NCBI GenBank assembly: GCA_023443455.1
Contig: JAEZUE010000077.1
Span: 10,956-74,955 of the forward strand
DNA length: 64,000 bases
Source: Verrucomicrobiota bacterium
GTDB lineage: Bacteria; Verrucomicrobiota; Verrucomicrobiia; Opitutales; Opitutaceae
Direction: 5' to 3'
How positions within the stretch are numbered: the stretch's first letter is position 1; every line of letters begins with the position of its first letter. The translations under genes were made by a program, and so were the position numbers. The notes below the pieces were generated by a model, which saw only the letters and a program-made list of their open reading frames with translations, did not search any database and was not told the DNA's origin. Shown piece by piece: positions 37,521 to 46,302 of the stretch.

Positions 37521-38084
37521 ATGCTCCGTCGCCCCGTCGTCGCCGCCCTGGACCTCGTGCTCGAATTCGCCGACCGGCTCGTATGCGTCGGCGGCGCGGT
37601 GCTCCTCGCCCAAGCGCCCGAGTTCTTCCAACAGTACCTTCAGCGCCTCGGCGGACACCTCGCCGAAGTCCTGCGCCAACTCGCCGCCTTCGAGTCCGCC
37701 GCCGCCGCATCCGGAAAACCCTGGGCGCAATTCGTCGCCGACACCGCGGCCAACCCCGACCCCGGCCTCGCCTCGCTCGGTACCACGATGATGGTGACAG
37801 CGGAGCGGGCAGACTCGCTCGGCGCCGCGCAGGCCGCGTTGCTCGACGCCTCGGTCTGGTCGCGACCGTGGGCGTTTTTGACCCACCTCGACAGCGAAAT
37901 CGCCCAGGCGACCGCGGCGGTGTACAAGCCCGCCGTACCGACCACCGCCGAAGGACTGATCTATGCGGCCATCGGCGCCGCGGCGGCGTTCTTCCTCTGG
38001 CACCTGGCCGTGCGCCTCCCGGTTCGGGCGCTGCGAATGCGCCCGGCCCCCAAGCCGACGCCGCCGGTGAAAAAGCCCGCCTGA
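37521..38084 (+). CDS. DUF2937-family membrane protein
   Basis: 187 residues. The pattern EFFQQYLQRLGGHLAEVLRQLAAFE near residues 34-58 is the recognisable core of DUF2937 proteins. One clear membrane helix lies near the C-terminus (LIYAAIGAAAAFFLWHLAV, about 146-164), after which a basic, Pro-rich tail follows; the N-terminus is weakly hydrophobic. Function unknown. A GCGGGGGC run 1 nt before ATG may serve as ribosome-binding site. Separated from the preceding gene by a strong terminator, so it probably has its own promoter or is read through. Confidence 0.7.
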   Translation: MLRRPVVAALDLVLEFADRLVCVGGAVLLAQAPEFFQQYLQRLGGHLAEVLRQLAAFESAAAASGKPWAQFVADTAANPDPGLASLGTTMMVTAERADSLGAAQAALLDASVWSRPWAFLTHLDSEIAQATAAVYKPAVPTTAEGLIYAAIGAAAAFFLWHLAVRLPVRALRMRPAPKPTPPVKKPA

Positions 38085-38431
38085 GCTGTGATGATGCGGT
38101 CGAGAGGCGAGCGTCAAACCATCGGTGGCGAGCTTCCATCATGAGTGCTTCGCTCGATCTCCTCTGTGATCGGCGTCCCTCGATGCTCGTCACTCGTCAC
38201 TCGACCGAATGCTTACGCTGAGCCGCCGTGCCCTTGCGCCGCCGCACGAGCGGCGGCGCCCGCACCGAAGGTGAAACTGCGAGCAACGGGTTGGCCCGCT
38301 GCCCCCACACCCACGCACGATTAGGGCATCTTCCCGCGCGGCCAACCGGCGGAAAGACGGCCTTCAATGCAGGGGCACGCCATTGAGCGGCACGCCCTGT
38401 GCATGGATGGTGCCGTTAACCTCCACACACC
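38085..38431. other. Gap with hairpin and CTCGTC-type repeat
   Basis: No gene is supported in these 347 bases. A GTCGAGAGGCGAGCG...CTCGTCACTCGTCACTCGACC segment (about 38098-38207) resembles phrases at 4715-4832 and 21141-21180. A perfect 9-bp-stem hairpin GCGCCGCCG-CGGCGGCGC lies at 38236-38259; no T run follows. Confidence 0.5.
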
Positions 38432-38749
38432 ATGAACAACGACTCCTCCTCGCCCTTCCCGCGTGAAACCCACAGCGTGTTCGAGTTTGCGCTCGCCTCG
38501 TTGCCGCAGGGCACGCCGCGACAGAGCGTGAAAAACCTGGGGGAGCACGATTCGATCGAGGACGCCTTCGCGAGCGCGCTCGAACACGCCCGCCGCGAAG
38601 CCCGGCTCATGGCCACGGTCTACGCCGGCCTCGCCTCGCACGGCTCGGGCGAGCCTTCCGTATCCATTCTCTCCACCGAATGGGGCTACGACATCCGCCA
38701 CGAGAACCAGACCCTCACCCGGTTCTGGATCCACTCGCGCCCGACCTAG
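38432..38749 (+). CDS. Small hypothetical protein
   Basis: 105 residues, soluble, no signal peptide. The sequence is well balanced and looks genuinely coding: VFEFALASLPQGTPRQSVKNL, then HDSIEDAFASALEHARREARL and a C-terminal SILSTEWGYDIRHENQTLTRFWI. I do not recognise the family. It stands alone between a repeat-bearing gap and a decayed toxin-antitoxin locus. No ribosome-binding site is evident before ATG 38432. Confidence 0.55.
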   Translation: MNNDSSSPFPRETHSVFEFALASLPQGTPRQSVKNLGEHDSIEDAFASALEHARREARLMATVYAGLASHGSGEPSVSILSTEWGYDIRHENQTLTRFWIHSRPT

Positions 38750-38825
38750 TCCGCCCCATCGCTGCAACCGCGAGCCGGGGTCCCGCCGAGGGCTCCGGCT
38801 TTCTTCGTCCCTGCGGGCGAAGGCC

Positions 38826-39160
38826 TCAGGCCAACCGCTCGGGTCGTGTATCCATCCTCTCGCCAACGACCGGCATCGCCGCGATCGGTTGCGCGGGATC
38901 CCACCAGTCTCGCGGCCGCGCTCGCCGCGCATCCGTTGCCCGGAGCGCTTCGATCTCCTTGGCCGTGATCGGCCCGCTTCAAGGAAGCGTTTTTCTTGGG
39001 ACAGATCACCGCCGACTACCGCCGAAAGCTCGGCGAACGTCACCGGCGGCACCGCAAGCCCGTCGGGCGGCAGCTTCTGGAGCAGCTTCGCGGAGGCCAA
39101 TCCGAAGCGAGGATCATTCTCGAATACATCGAGGACGACGCACGTATCGACCACCCACAT
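38826..39160 (-). pseudogene. Decayed VapC-type PIN-domain toxin
   Basis: From ATG 39160 the frame reads a typical PIN start, MWVVDTCVVLDVFENDPRFG, with the metal-binding Asp5 and then LPPDGLAVPPVTFAELS. After FLEAG (about 38975) the homology jumps by one base into ITAKEIEALRATDARRA, and then further frames carry GIPR and QPIAAMPVVGERMD where an intact VapC would have the PRxPIADxLIGAFA block. At least two frameshifts are needed, and the distal acidic residues are lost. Start overlaps the antitoxin remnant stop (TGATG). Non-functional as nuclease. Confidence 0.75.
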
Positions 39161-39410
39161 CAGGGTTCGCCCTCCCGCAGCAGCTCATCCATCCGTTCAG
39201 CAGTCCTCCGGTCAGGGCCGCCGCGCAATTTGCGCGCCTACCCGAGCATGGCGACAGGCTCGGCCATGCGCCTTGTTCTCGGTAAGCACGCGGAACTCAT
39301 GATCCGAGACCGCCGCAAAGCGGAGCCACCGGCCCGCACCAAATTCATCTGTCGCGCAGAACAGCCGGGACGGAAATCTGCCCGCGTTCCGTAAGCGTGG
39401 GTATGTCCAT
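39160..39410 (-). pseudogene. Decayed AbrB/MazE-type antitoxin
   Basis: ATG 39410 starts MDIPTLTERGQISVPAVLRDR, a clear AbrB/SpoVT swapped-hairpin N-terminus, then a stop. The remainder is found in two other frames: RWLRFAAVSDHEFRVLTEN, then EPVAMLG, an in-frame TAG, and ARKLRGGPDRRTAERMDELL to a TGA that overlaps the toxin start. So two frameshifts and a nonsense codon separate parts of what was one antitoxin of about 80 residues. Confidence 0.75.
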
Positions 39411-39484
39411 ACATCGACACGATGCGAACCAGTGCCTCCGGGCCACTCCCAGCGCCCCGCACTCCGCTCCGCATTGCTGCAAGA

Positions 39485-39506
39485 AAGCCCCGCCGCCGCG
39501 GGGCTT
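39485..39506 (-). terminator. Probable terminator of the TerC-family gene
   Basis: On the minus strand AAGCCCCGC, GGCG, GCGGGGCTT forms a 9-bp perfect stem followed by TCTTG. It lies 166 nt beyond the terC-family stop codon and just upstream of the antitoxin remnant. The remaining bases 39411-39672 show no gene. Confidence 0.5.
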
Positions 39507-39672
39507 CGGATGACGTCGGCCCTTCAAGCGATCACCCGGCCCGGCAAAACCGATCGAGTCATCCTCGACGCTCGATCGGATCACAGGCCGGTTGCTCGAG
39601 TCTCCGTCGGGATTGATCCGCCTCGGCGAGTCGCGCCACACCCGGAGAGGGCGGCATCGGGATGAGTCCGCC

Positions 39673-40413
39673 TCAGCGATACGGCTGGTGCAGCTCGACC
39701 GGCTTCGTCACCTGCTTGGCCCGCAGCTTGAGGTTGAGCATCTCCACCCCGAAGGCGAAGGCCATGGAGAAGTACAGGTAACCCTTCGGGATCGGCTGGT
39801 GCATCGACTCGGCCACCAAAGCCACGCCGATGAGCAACAGAAAGGAGAGCGCCAGCATCTTCAGCGTCGGATGCCGGTGCACGAAATCGCTGATCGAACC
39901 GGCGAAGAAGAGCATCACGCCCATCGCCAACACCACCGCGGTGATCATCACCCAGAGGTGCTGCGCCATGCCCACCGCCGTGATCACCGAGTCGAGCGAA
40001 AACACGACGTCGAGCAGCATGATCTGGATCACTACTGAGCGAAACGTGGCCGTTCCCTGCCCTCCCTGCGTGCCATCCTCGCCCTCGAGCTTCTCGTGGA
40101 TCTCGAAGGTGCTCTTGCCGATCAGAAACAGTCCGCCGACCAGCAAAATCAGGTCGCGCCCCGAGACGCCGTGCCCGAACACCGCAAACAGTGGCGTGGT
40201 CAGTTTCGCCAACCACGCGATGCTGCACAACAACGCGATCCGGGTGAGCAACGCCAACGCCAATCCCGTCTGCCGCGCCTTGGGCTGCTGCGGCGGCGGC
40301 AGCTTGCCCGCCAAAATCGAGATGAAGATCACATTGTCGATACCGAGCACGATCTCGAGCAGCGTGAGGGTCAGCAATGCGATCCAGATTTGCGGGTCGG
40401 CCAAAAATTCCAT
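39673..40413 (-). CDS. TerC-family integral membrane protein
   Basis: 246 residues from ATG 40413; the open frame continues far upstream but the TerC family starts with this MEFLADPQIWIALLTLTLLEI. About seven membrane segments. The paired acidic motifs are LEIVLGIDNVIF and LDVVFSLDSVITAVG, thought to bind metal in the membrane; GRDLILLVGGLFLIGKSTFEIHEKLE links them. TerC proteins are tied to tellurite resistance and, in better-studied members, to manganese or calcium export and metalation of secreted enzymes. The length is that of the shorter YgdQ/YoaE-type branch without CBS domains. Divergent from the large hybrid kinase, with 254 nt between. Confidence 0.87.
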   Translation of the reverse strand: MEFLADPQIWIALLTLTLLEIVLGIDNVIFISILAGKLPPPQQPKARQTGLALALLTRIALLCSIAWLAKLTTPLFAVFGHGVSGRDLILLVGGLFLIGKSTFEIHEKLEGEDGTQGGQGTATFRSVVIQIMLLDVVFSLDSVITAVGMAQHLWVMITAVVLAMGVMLFFAGSISDFVHRHPTLKMLALSFLLLIGVALVAESMHQPIPKGYLYFSMAFAFGVEMLNLKLRAKQVTKPVELHQPYR

Positions 40414-40667
40414 CCCGCGAAGCAAGCCGCCCGCCGCGCACGCGTCAATTCCGGCACCGCCTCCACCCGGCCCGACACGGCTGCCCCACCCCGCCGCCTC
40501 CCCCGAAAACACCGGTAAACCACGTGCGCCCCCCGGCCGATAGTCTGCAGGTGCACCTCGAGCAAACCACCGCCCCTGCCGCCCCGGACAGACCCGCGCA
40601 CCGGTCCAGACCCTTCCGCCGCAAATGGTCGGCCCCTCGCGCCGGCAGCCCGCGAGCCTAGGCCCCC
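40414..40667. other. Divergent intergenic region, nothing distinct
   Basis: The 254 bases between the terC-family and kinase starts are GC-rich. No box, palindrome or repeat stands out. Confidence 0.4.
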
Positions 40668-43600
40668 ATGCAGGCTCCGCTCGACTACCTCCTGTTCGCC
40701 TCCGGATTCCTGTGCGCCACCGGAGCACTGTCGCTGTTCGTCCCCGGCACCGCCGCCGGCCGGCGGCTGCGCCTCTCCGGCGCCACCGCAGGCGCCATGG
40801 CCACTCTCGGCGCCTGGGGCCTGCTGTTCGGCCAGTTCATCGTTCCCACGCTCCCGCCGACCGAACTCTCCGTCGGCGTCGCGGCCAGCGCCTTCACCCT
40901 CGCCGCGGCCCTCTGGCTGCGGCAGATCCGCCGTTCCCGCGACTGCGCCGTGACCATTCTCCTGCTCTTGCCGCCGCTGCTCGGCGGGTGGGCGCTGTGC
41001 GAATGGCGCGGACGCGAAACCGACGCCCAACTACGCGATACCGTCGTCCAGCAGGCGGCCAGCATCGCACGGGCGATCTCCCCCGAAGAGATGGCCGCGC
41101 TCGCCTTCACTCGCGCCGACGCCGAGCGCCCGCAGTTCCGGCGCATCGGCCACCAACTGGCCCGCTACGCCGCCTTCACCGGCCTGCGCAGCATCTACAC
41201 GATGGCGCTCCGCGATGGGCTCATCCACTTCGGCCCCGAAAGCCTCGCCCCCGACGATCCCTACGCCTCCCCTCCCGGCACGCTCTACGAGCAGCCCGAG
41301 CGCGAGGTCTTCGAGGCGTTCGCCACCGGGCACCCGGTGGCCGACGGCCCGTATCCAGACGAATATGGCGTCTTCGTCTCCGGCCTCGCCCCGATCGTCG
41401 ACCCCTCGACCTCCGAGGTGTTCGCCGTTCTCGGCATCGATCTCCCCGCCGAGGATTGGAACCGCAGCATCGCCCGCGCGCGCCTAGTCACCATCGCGTG
41501 GACGCTGCTGATCCTGCTCGCCGCCGGCGCCGCACGGGCATTGAGCCTCGCCAAACGGCGAGGCTCGGCCACCGGAATCCTCCGCCACGCCGAAGCGACC
41601 GGTGTCGCACTGGTCGGCCTGGCGATCACCGCCGCGGCCACGGCCATTGTCCACGAACGCGAGCGGGACAACGACGCCGCGGAGTTCCAGCGGCTCGCCG
41701 CCGCCCACACCGAACTCGTGGCCCGGAGCTTCCGCACCTTCGGCGAAAACCTCGCGGCTCTCGCCCGCTTCTGCGACCGAAAGCAACCGCCCGGCCCGGA
41801 GGAGTTTGCCCGCTTCGCCGGCCCTCTCGCCCGCGCCAGCGCCGCCTTGGCCCTCGAGTGGTGCCCCTCGGTCGAACCCGCCCGACGCACCGCATTCGAA
41901 GCCGCGATGCGGGCGATGGGATCGAAGGATTTCACCATCCACGACCACCCCGACGCCGACCGTTCCACGACACGCCGTTGGCTCCAACCGATCGCCTACG
42001 CCGCCCCCGAAGAGTCGAACCGCCAGGTCCTCGGCCTCGACATCGCCAGCGAGCCGCTCCGGCGCGAAACGCTCGCCCGCGCCGCCGCCTCCCGCCTTCC
42101 CTCCGCCTCGCCCCCCGTCGCACTCGTCCAACACCGCGACCGGCCCCGCGCGCTCATCGCCGCCATCCCGGTCGAGGCCCCCGACCACGACTGGCCCGAC
42201 GGCTTCGCCCTCGGCATCATCGACATCCAGGCCACCGTCACGCGAGGCCTCGGACTCGAACGGACCACCGAACGCATGGTCGACATGAAGATCGTCGACA
42301 TCACCGAGCCGGTCACCCACCTCCTCTCCACCGCCAGCGCCAACACCGAGGGGGAGACGGTGGCGATCGGGCGGGGAGAACTCCCTGTCCCCCTTTTCAT
42401 CTGCGACCGCGCCTGGGCCATCGTCACCCGCCCGTCACCGGCGTTCGTCGACAGTCGCCACCGGCGAGCCGACGCGGCCGCGGCCGGCGCCGGCGCCCTG
42501 ATCACCGCCGCCCTCACCGCCGTCATGAGCCTATCGGTACGCCGCAAGGATCGCCTCGAGGCCGAGGTCTCCAGTCGCACGCGGGAACTGGAGGAAAGCG
42601 AAGGGCGTTACCGCGCCCTCTTCGCCGACAACAGCGCCATGATCCTGCTGCTCGATCCACGCAACGGACTCATCGTCGAGGCGAATCCCGCCGCGGCCCG
42701 CTACCACGGACTGAGCCCCGCCCAGCTCGCCGGACGCCCCTTGGCCGAGATCACCTCCGAACCGCCCGAACGGGTGCGCGAGGCCCTCGCCCTCGCCCTC
42801 CGCCGCGAGCGCAGCCACTTCGTCCTCAACCAAATACTGGCCGACGGCTCCGTGCGCCAGGTCGAGACCTACATCGCGCCGCTCTCCGTGCACGGACAGG
42901 ACCTTCTGTGCTCGGTCGTCCACGACATCACCGACCGCATCGCCGCCGAGGCCGCGATGGCCCGCAGCGAGGCCAACTTCCGCAACTTCTTCGACCATTC
43001 CGGCGACTTCCTCACCGTCCTCGATCCGGACGGCCGCATTCTCGCCGCCAACCGCACGGTGATCGAACGGCTCGGATACACGCCGGAAAAACTCGTCGGC
43101 CGCAGCCTGCTCGACCTGCACCCGCCGGAGCAGCGCACGGAGGCCGAATGGGTGCTGCGCCGCATCCTCGCCGGCCGCGCGGAGACCAGCCCGTTGCCCA
43201 TCGTCGACGCTGCCGGGCATGCGATCCCGGTCGAAACCCGCTTCGTTCGCGGCGACTGGAACGGCCGGCCCGCGCTCTTCGGCATCACCCGCGACATCTC
43301 GCTGATCAAGCTCTCCGAGGAGAAATTCTCCCGCGCCTTCAACCTGAGCGAGTCGCTCATGGCGATCTCCACCCTCGACGAGGGCCGTATCGTCGAGGTC
43401 AACGCGGCCTTCCAGCGGGTCCTCGGTTTCACCGAACCCGAGGCGATCGGCCGCACCGGCTTCGAACTCGGAATCATCGAGGATCCGGAGCTCCCGGCCA
43501 AGATCCGCGCCAACCGCGAGGCCTCCGGAAGCGGCATCGAGACGACCCTGCGCACCAAATCCGGCGCGCATCGGCACGGGCTCTTCTCGGCCCATCGCAT

Positions 43601-45689
43601 CGAACTGCAGGACCAGGCCTACATCATCACCAACTTCGTCGACCTCACCGACCGCAAAATCGCCGAGGACCGACTGCGCGAGACCATGGCCCGACTCGAG
43701 GACGCCAACCGCGGCCTGCGCGACATGACCGAAAAGGCCCAGGCCGCGAATACGGCCAAGAGCGCCTTCCTCGCCAACATGAGCCACGAGATCCGCACGC
43801 CGATGAACGCCGTCATCGGCATGACCGGACTGCTGCTCGACACCCCGCTCGACTCCACCCAGCGCCACTACGCCAAGACCGTGCGCGCCAGCGGCGAGGC
43901 CCTGCTCTCCCTCGTCAACGACATCCTCGACTTCTCCAAGATCGAGGCCGGCAAGCTCGACCTCGAGCACCTCGACTTCGACCTCCAGCCCGTGCTCGAC
44001 GACTTCGGCGCGATCCTCGCCGAACGCGCCCACGACAAACGCCTGGAATTCGTCTGCTCCGCCGCTCCCGACGTGCCCGCCCGCCTCCGCGGCGACCCGG
44101 GCCGCATCCGCCAGATCCTGCTCAACCTCGCCGGCAACGCCATCAAGTTCACCGCCGCAGGCGAGGTCGTCGTGCGCGCCAGCCTCGCCGCCGCCGAGCC
44201 CGGCCACGTCTCGATCCGCTTTGCGGTCCGCGACACCGGCATCGGCATCCCGCCGGAAAAGCAGGGCCTGCTCTTCCGGAGCTTCTCCCAGGTCGACGCG
44301 TCGACAACCCGCAAATACGGCGGCACCGGCCTGGGCCTCGCCATCAGCCGGCAGCTCGCCACCCTCATGGGCGGGGAGATCGGCGTCGTGAGCGAACCGG
44401 GCCGGGGCTCCGAATTCTGGTTCACCGCGCGGCTCGGCCGGCCCGCCCAGCCACCGCCCGCCGAGCCTCCCCTGCGCAATGTGCGCCTGCTCGTCGTCGA
44501 CGACAACGCCGCGCAGCGTGAGGCGCTCCGCGAACGCCTTTCGCTCTGGGGCGCCGTACCCATGCTCGCCGCCTCCGCGCCGGAAGCCCTCCGGGCGCTC
44601 CAACACGCGGCCGAAACCGCCGCCCCCTTCGCCGCCGCCCTGGTCGACGTGCAGCCGCCCGGGGTCGACGGCGTCGAACTCGCCCGAACAATCCAGGAGT
44701 CCGATACATTGCGCCACACCCCTCTGGTCGGTCTGCTCGCGCCATCGCGGCACGCCGTCCCCCGTGCGGCACTCGGCGCCTTCGCCGCCTGCGCCACCAA
44801 GCCCCTCCAGCCCGAGGAGCTGCTCGACTGCCTCGTCGCGGCCTTCGCCCACCTCGCCTCCGCGATGCCCGTGCCCACCACGACCGCCGCCGCCGCCCGC
44901 CCCGAACGCCTGCTGCTCGCCGAGGACAACTCGATCAACCAGCAGGTCGCGATCGGCGTGCTCGCCAAGCTCGGCTTCGCCCGCGTCGACGCCGTCGCCA
45001 ATGGCGCCGAGGCGGTGCAGGCGCTCGCCTCCATCCCCTACGACCTGGTGCTCATGGATGTGCAGATGCCCGAGCTCGACGGGCTCGCGGCCACGCGCCT
45101 GATCCGCGCCGCCTCGGCCGGTGCCGCCCGCCGGATCCCGATCGTCGCCATGACCGCACACGTCACCCCCGAAGACCGCGAACGCTGTGTCGAGGCCGGC
45201 ATGGACGACTACCTCTCCAAGCCGCTCAACCCGACCGCGCTGCGCGACATGCTCGAACGCTGGCTCCCCTCGGGTCGTTCCGAGCCGGCCCAGACGGTCG
45301 ACCGCGATCTGGATACAGCGCCCGGGCCTCAGGTCTTCAATCTGCGCGCGCTACGCTTCCGGCTCTCCGACGACCTCGACCTCGAGGCGGTGCTCGTCGA
45401 CCGTTTCCGCGACGACATGCCCGCCTTGGTCGCCCGGTTGCGCGATGCCCTGGATGCGGACGACCTCGACGCGGCCTCGCGCCACGCCCACTCCATCAAG
45501 GGCGCCGCCGCAAACATCGGCGGCGAACGGCTCGCGGCCGCGGCCTCACGGATGGAGGAAGCCGCAAACGCAAACCACCTCGACCAGTCCCGGAGCCTGC
45601 TCGCCGCAGTGTCGGATGCCGCCCACGCGCTCTTCGCCGCGCTCGACACCCACCGCAACCGCTCCGCCTCGGACGCCCCAAACAAATGA
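40668..45689 (+). CDS. Large membrane hybrid histidine kinase with CHASE-type sensors, PAS domains, two receivers and Hpt
   Basis: 1673 residues. The N-terminus has four membrane segments (about 5-112), an extracytoplasmic region (about 115-270), further segments (273-295, 311-328), a CHASE-like sensor (about 330-600) and a last segment (602-622). Cytoplasmic PAS domains follow at about 645-755, 768-880 and 885-1000. The kinase core has His1040 in MSHEIRTPMN, ATPase motifs NLAGNAIKFT, DTGIGIP and GTGLGLA. Receiver 1 (about 1272-1395) has Asp1327; receiver 2 (about 1413-1532) has Asp1464 in LMDVQMPELDG; the Hpt domain has His1608 in HSIKGAAANIGG. This is a complete intramolecular phosphorelay, ArcB/BarA-like but with two receivers and two sensor blocks. 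The final response regulator is not adjacent. Confidence 0.9.
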   Translation: MQAPLDYLLFASGFLCATGALSLFVPGTAAGRRLRLSGATAGAMATLGAWGLLFGQFIVPTLPPTELSVGVAASAFTLAAALWLRQIRRSRDCAVTILLLLPPLLGGWALCEWRGRETDAQLRDTVVQQAASIARAISPEEMAALAFTRADAERPQFRRIGHQLARYAAFTGLRSIYTMALRDGLIHFGPESLAPDDPYASPPGTLYEQPEREVFEAFATGHPVADGPYPDEYGVFVSGLAPIVDPSTSEVFAVLGIDLPAEDWNRSIARARLVTIAWTLLILLAAGAARALSLAKRRGSATGILRHAEATGVALVGLAITAAATAIVHERERDNDAAEFQRLAAAHTELVARSFRTFGENLAALARFCDRKQPPGPEEFARFAGPLARASAALALEWCPSVEPARRTAFEAAMRAMGSKDFTIHDHPDADRSTTRRWLQPIAYAAPEESNRQVLGLDIASEPLRRETLARAAASRLPSASPPVALVQHRDRPRALIAAIPVEAPDHDWPDGFALGIIDIQATVTRGLGLERTTERMVDMKIVDITEPVTHLLSTASANTEGETVAIGRGELPVPLFICDRAWAIVTRPSPAFVDSRHRRADAAAAGAGALITAALTAVMSLSVRRKDRLEAEVSSRTRELEESEGRYRALFADNSAMILLLDPRNGLIVEANPAAARYHGLSPAQLAGRPLAEITSEPPERVREALALALRRERSHFVLNQILADGSVRQVETYIAPLSVHGQDLLCSVVHDITDRIAAEAAMARSEANFRNFFDHSGDFLTVLDPDGRILAANRTVIERLGYTPEKLVGRSLLDLHPPEQRTEAEWVLRRILAGRAETSPLPIVDAAGHAIPVETRFVRGDWNGRPALFGITRDISLIKLSEEKFSRAFNLSESLMAISTLDEGRIVEVNAAFQRVLGFTEPEAIGRTGFELGIIEDPELPAKIRANREASGSGIETTLRTKSGAHRHGLFSAHRIELQDQAYIITNFVDLTDRKIAEDRLRETMARLEDANRGLRDMTEKAQAANTAKSAFLANMSHEIRTPMNAVIGMTGLLLDTPLDSTQRHYAKTVRASGEALLSLVNDILDFSKIEAGKLDLEHLDFDLQPVLDDFGAILAERAHDKRLEFVCSAAPDVPARLRGDPGRIRQILLNLAGNAIKFTAAGEVVVRASLAAAEPGHVSIRFAVRDTGIGIPPEKQGLLFRSFSQVDASTTRKYGGTGLGLAISRQLATLMGGEIGVVSEPGRGSEFWFTARLGRPAQPPPAEPPLRNVRLLVVDDNAAQREALRERLSLWGAVPMLAASAPEALRALQHAAETAAPFAAALVDVQPPGVDGVELARTIQESDTLRHTPLVGLLAPSRHAVPRAALGAFAACATKPLQPEELLDCLVAAFAHLASAMPVPTTTAAAARPERLLLAEDNSINQQVAIGVLAKLGFARVDAVANGAEAVQALASIPYDLVLMDVQMPELDGLAATRLIRAASAGAARRIPIVAMTAHVTPEDRERCVEAGMDDYLSKPLNPTALRDMLERWLPSGRSEPAQTVDRDLDTAPGPQVFNLRALRFRLSDDLDLEAVLVDRFRDDMPALVARLRDALDADDLDAASRHAHSIKGAAANIGGERLAAAASRMEEAANANHLDQSRSLLAAVSDAAHALFAALDTHRNRSASDAPNK

Positions 45690-45739
45690 GCGGCCCGGCT
45701 CGCACCGATGGTGCGAAACCGCGACCGGAGCCGGCGCAG

Positions 45740-46282
45740 CTACTCGATCCCCAAAATCTGGCGACCCTCGGTCGACATCATCTCGGGGGACCAGGCCGGA
45801 TCCCAGACGATGTGCACCCGGGCCTCGGCCACACCCGGCAGGGCGGCGATCTTCGAGCGCGCGTCCTCGGCGATCACCGGCCCCATGCCGCAGCCGGGCG
45901 ACGTGAGCGTCATCTTCACCTCGACGAGCTTGCGCCCGTCCGCCCTCGGCTCGATCGACAGGTCGTACACCAGACCGAGGTCGACGATGTTGAGCGGGAT
46001 CTCCGGATCGAAACAGGTCTTCAGCGAATCCCAGACCGCCGCCTCGGTGCATTCGCCCGCGACCGACACCGCTGGCGGCGGCGCCTCGTGCGGTGTGTAT
46101 CCTTTCAACGCCTCCACATCTTCGGGCGCGATCCGGTAGAGGGTGCCGAGCGCGCGCAACGTCACGCTGCCGCCGAGGGTCTGGGTGACGATGGCGACCG
46201 TGCCGGCCGGCAAGGTCGCGAGAGTGCCGGCCGGGATCTCGGCGGCGGGGCAGTCGCGCAGGAGAACGGTTTCCTTGTGCAT
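45740..46282 (-). CDS. sufT: SufT-type Fe-S assembly protein (MIP18/DUF59 family)
   Basis: 180 residues from ATG 46282. Residues 80-180 are the MIP18 domain with the signature FDPEIPLNIVDLGLVYDLSI and TLTSPGCGMGP (Cys131). The preceding 70 residues (RDCPAAEIPAGTLATLPAGT) form the extra N-terminal segment that distinguishes SufT from shorter PaaD-like proteins. SufT helps maturation of Fe-S proteins, especially under high demand. It is 20 nt downstream of sppA and probably co-transcribed; no other suf gene is adjacent. Confidence 0.88.
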   Translation of the reverse strand: MHKETVLLRDCPAAEIPAGTLATLPAGTVAIVTQTLGGSVTLRALGTLYRIAPEDVEALKGYTPHEAPPPAVSVAGECTEAAVWDSLKTCFDPEIPLNIVDLGLVYDLSIEPRADGRKLVEVKMTLTSPGCGMGPVIAEDARSKIAALPGVAEARVHIVWDPAWSPEMMSTEGRQILGIE

Positions 46283-46302
46283 GGGGAGGGGGGGTCTTGG
46301 GG

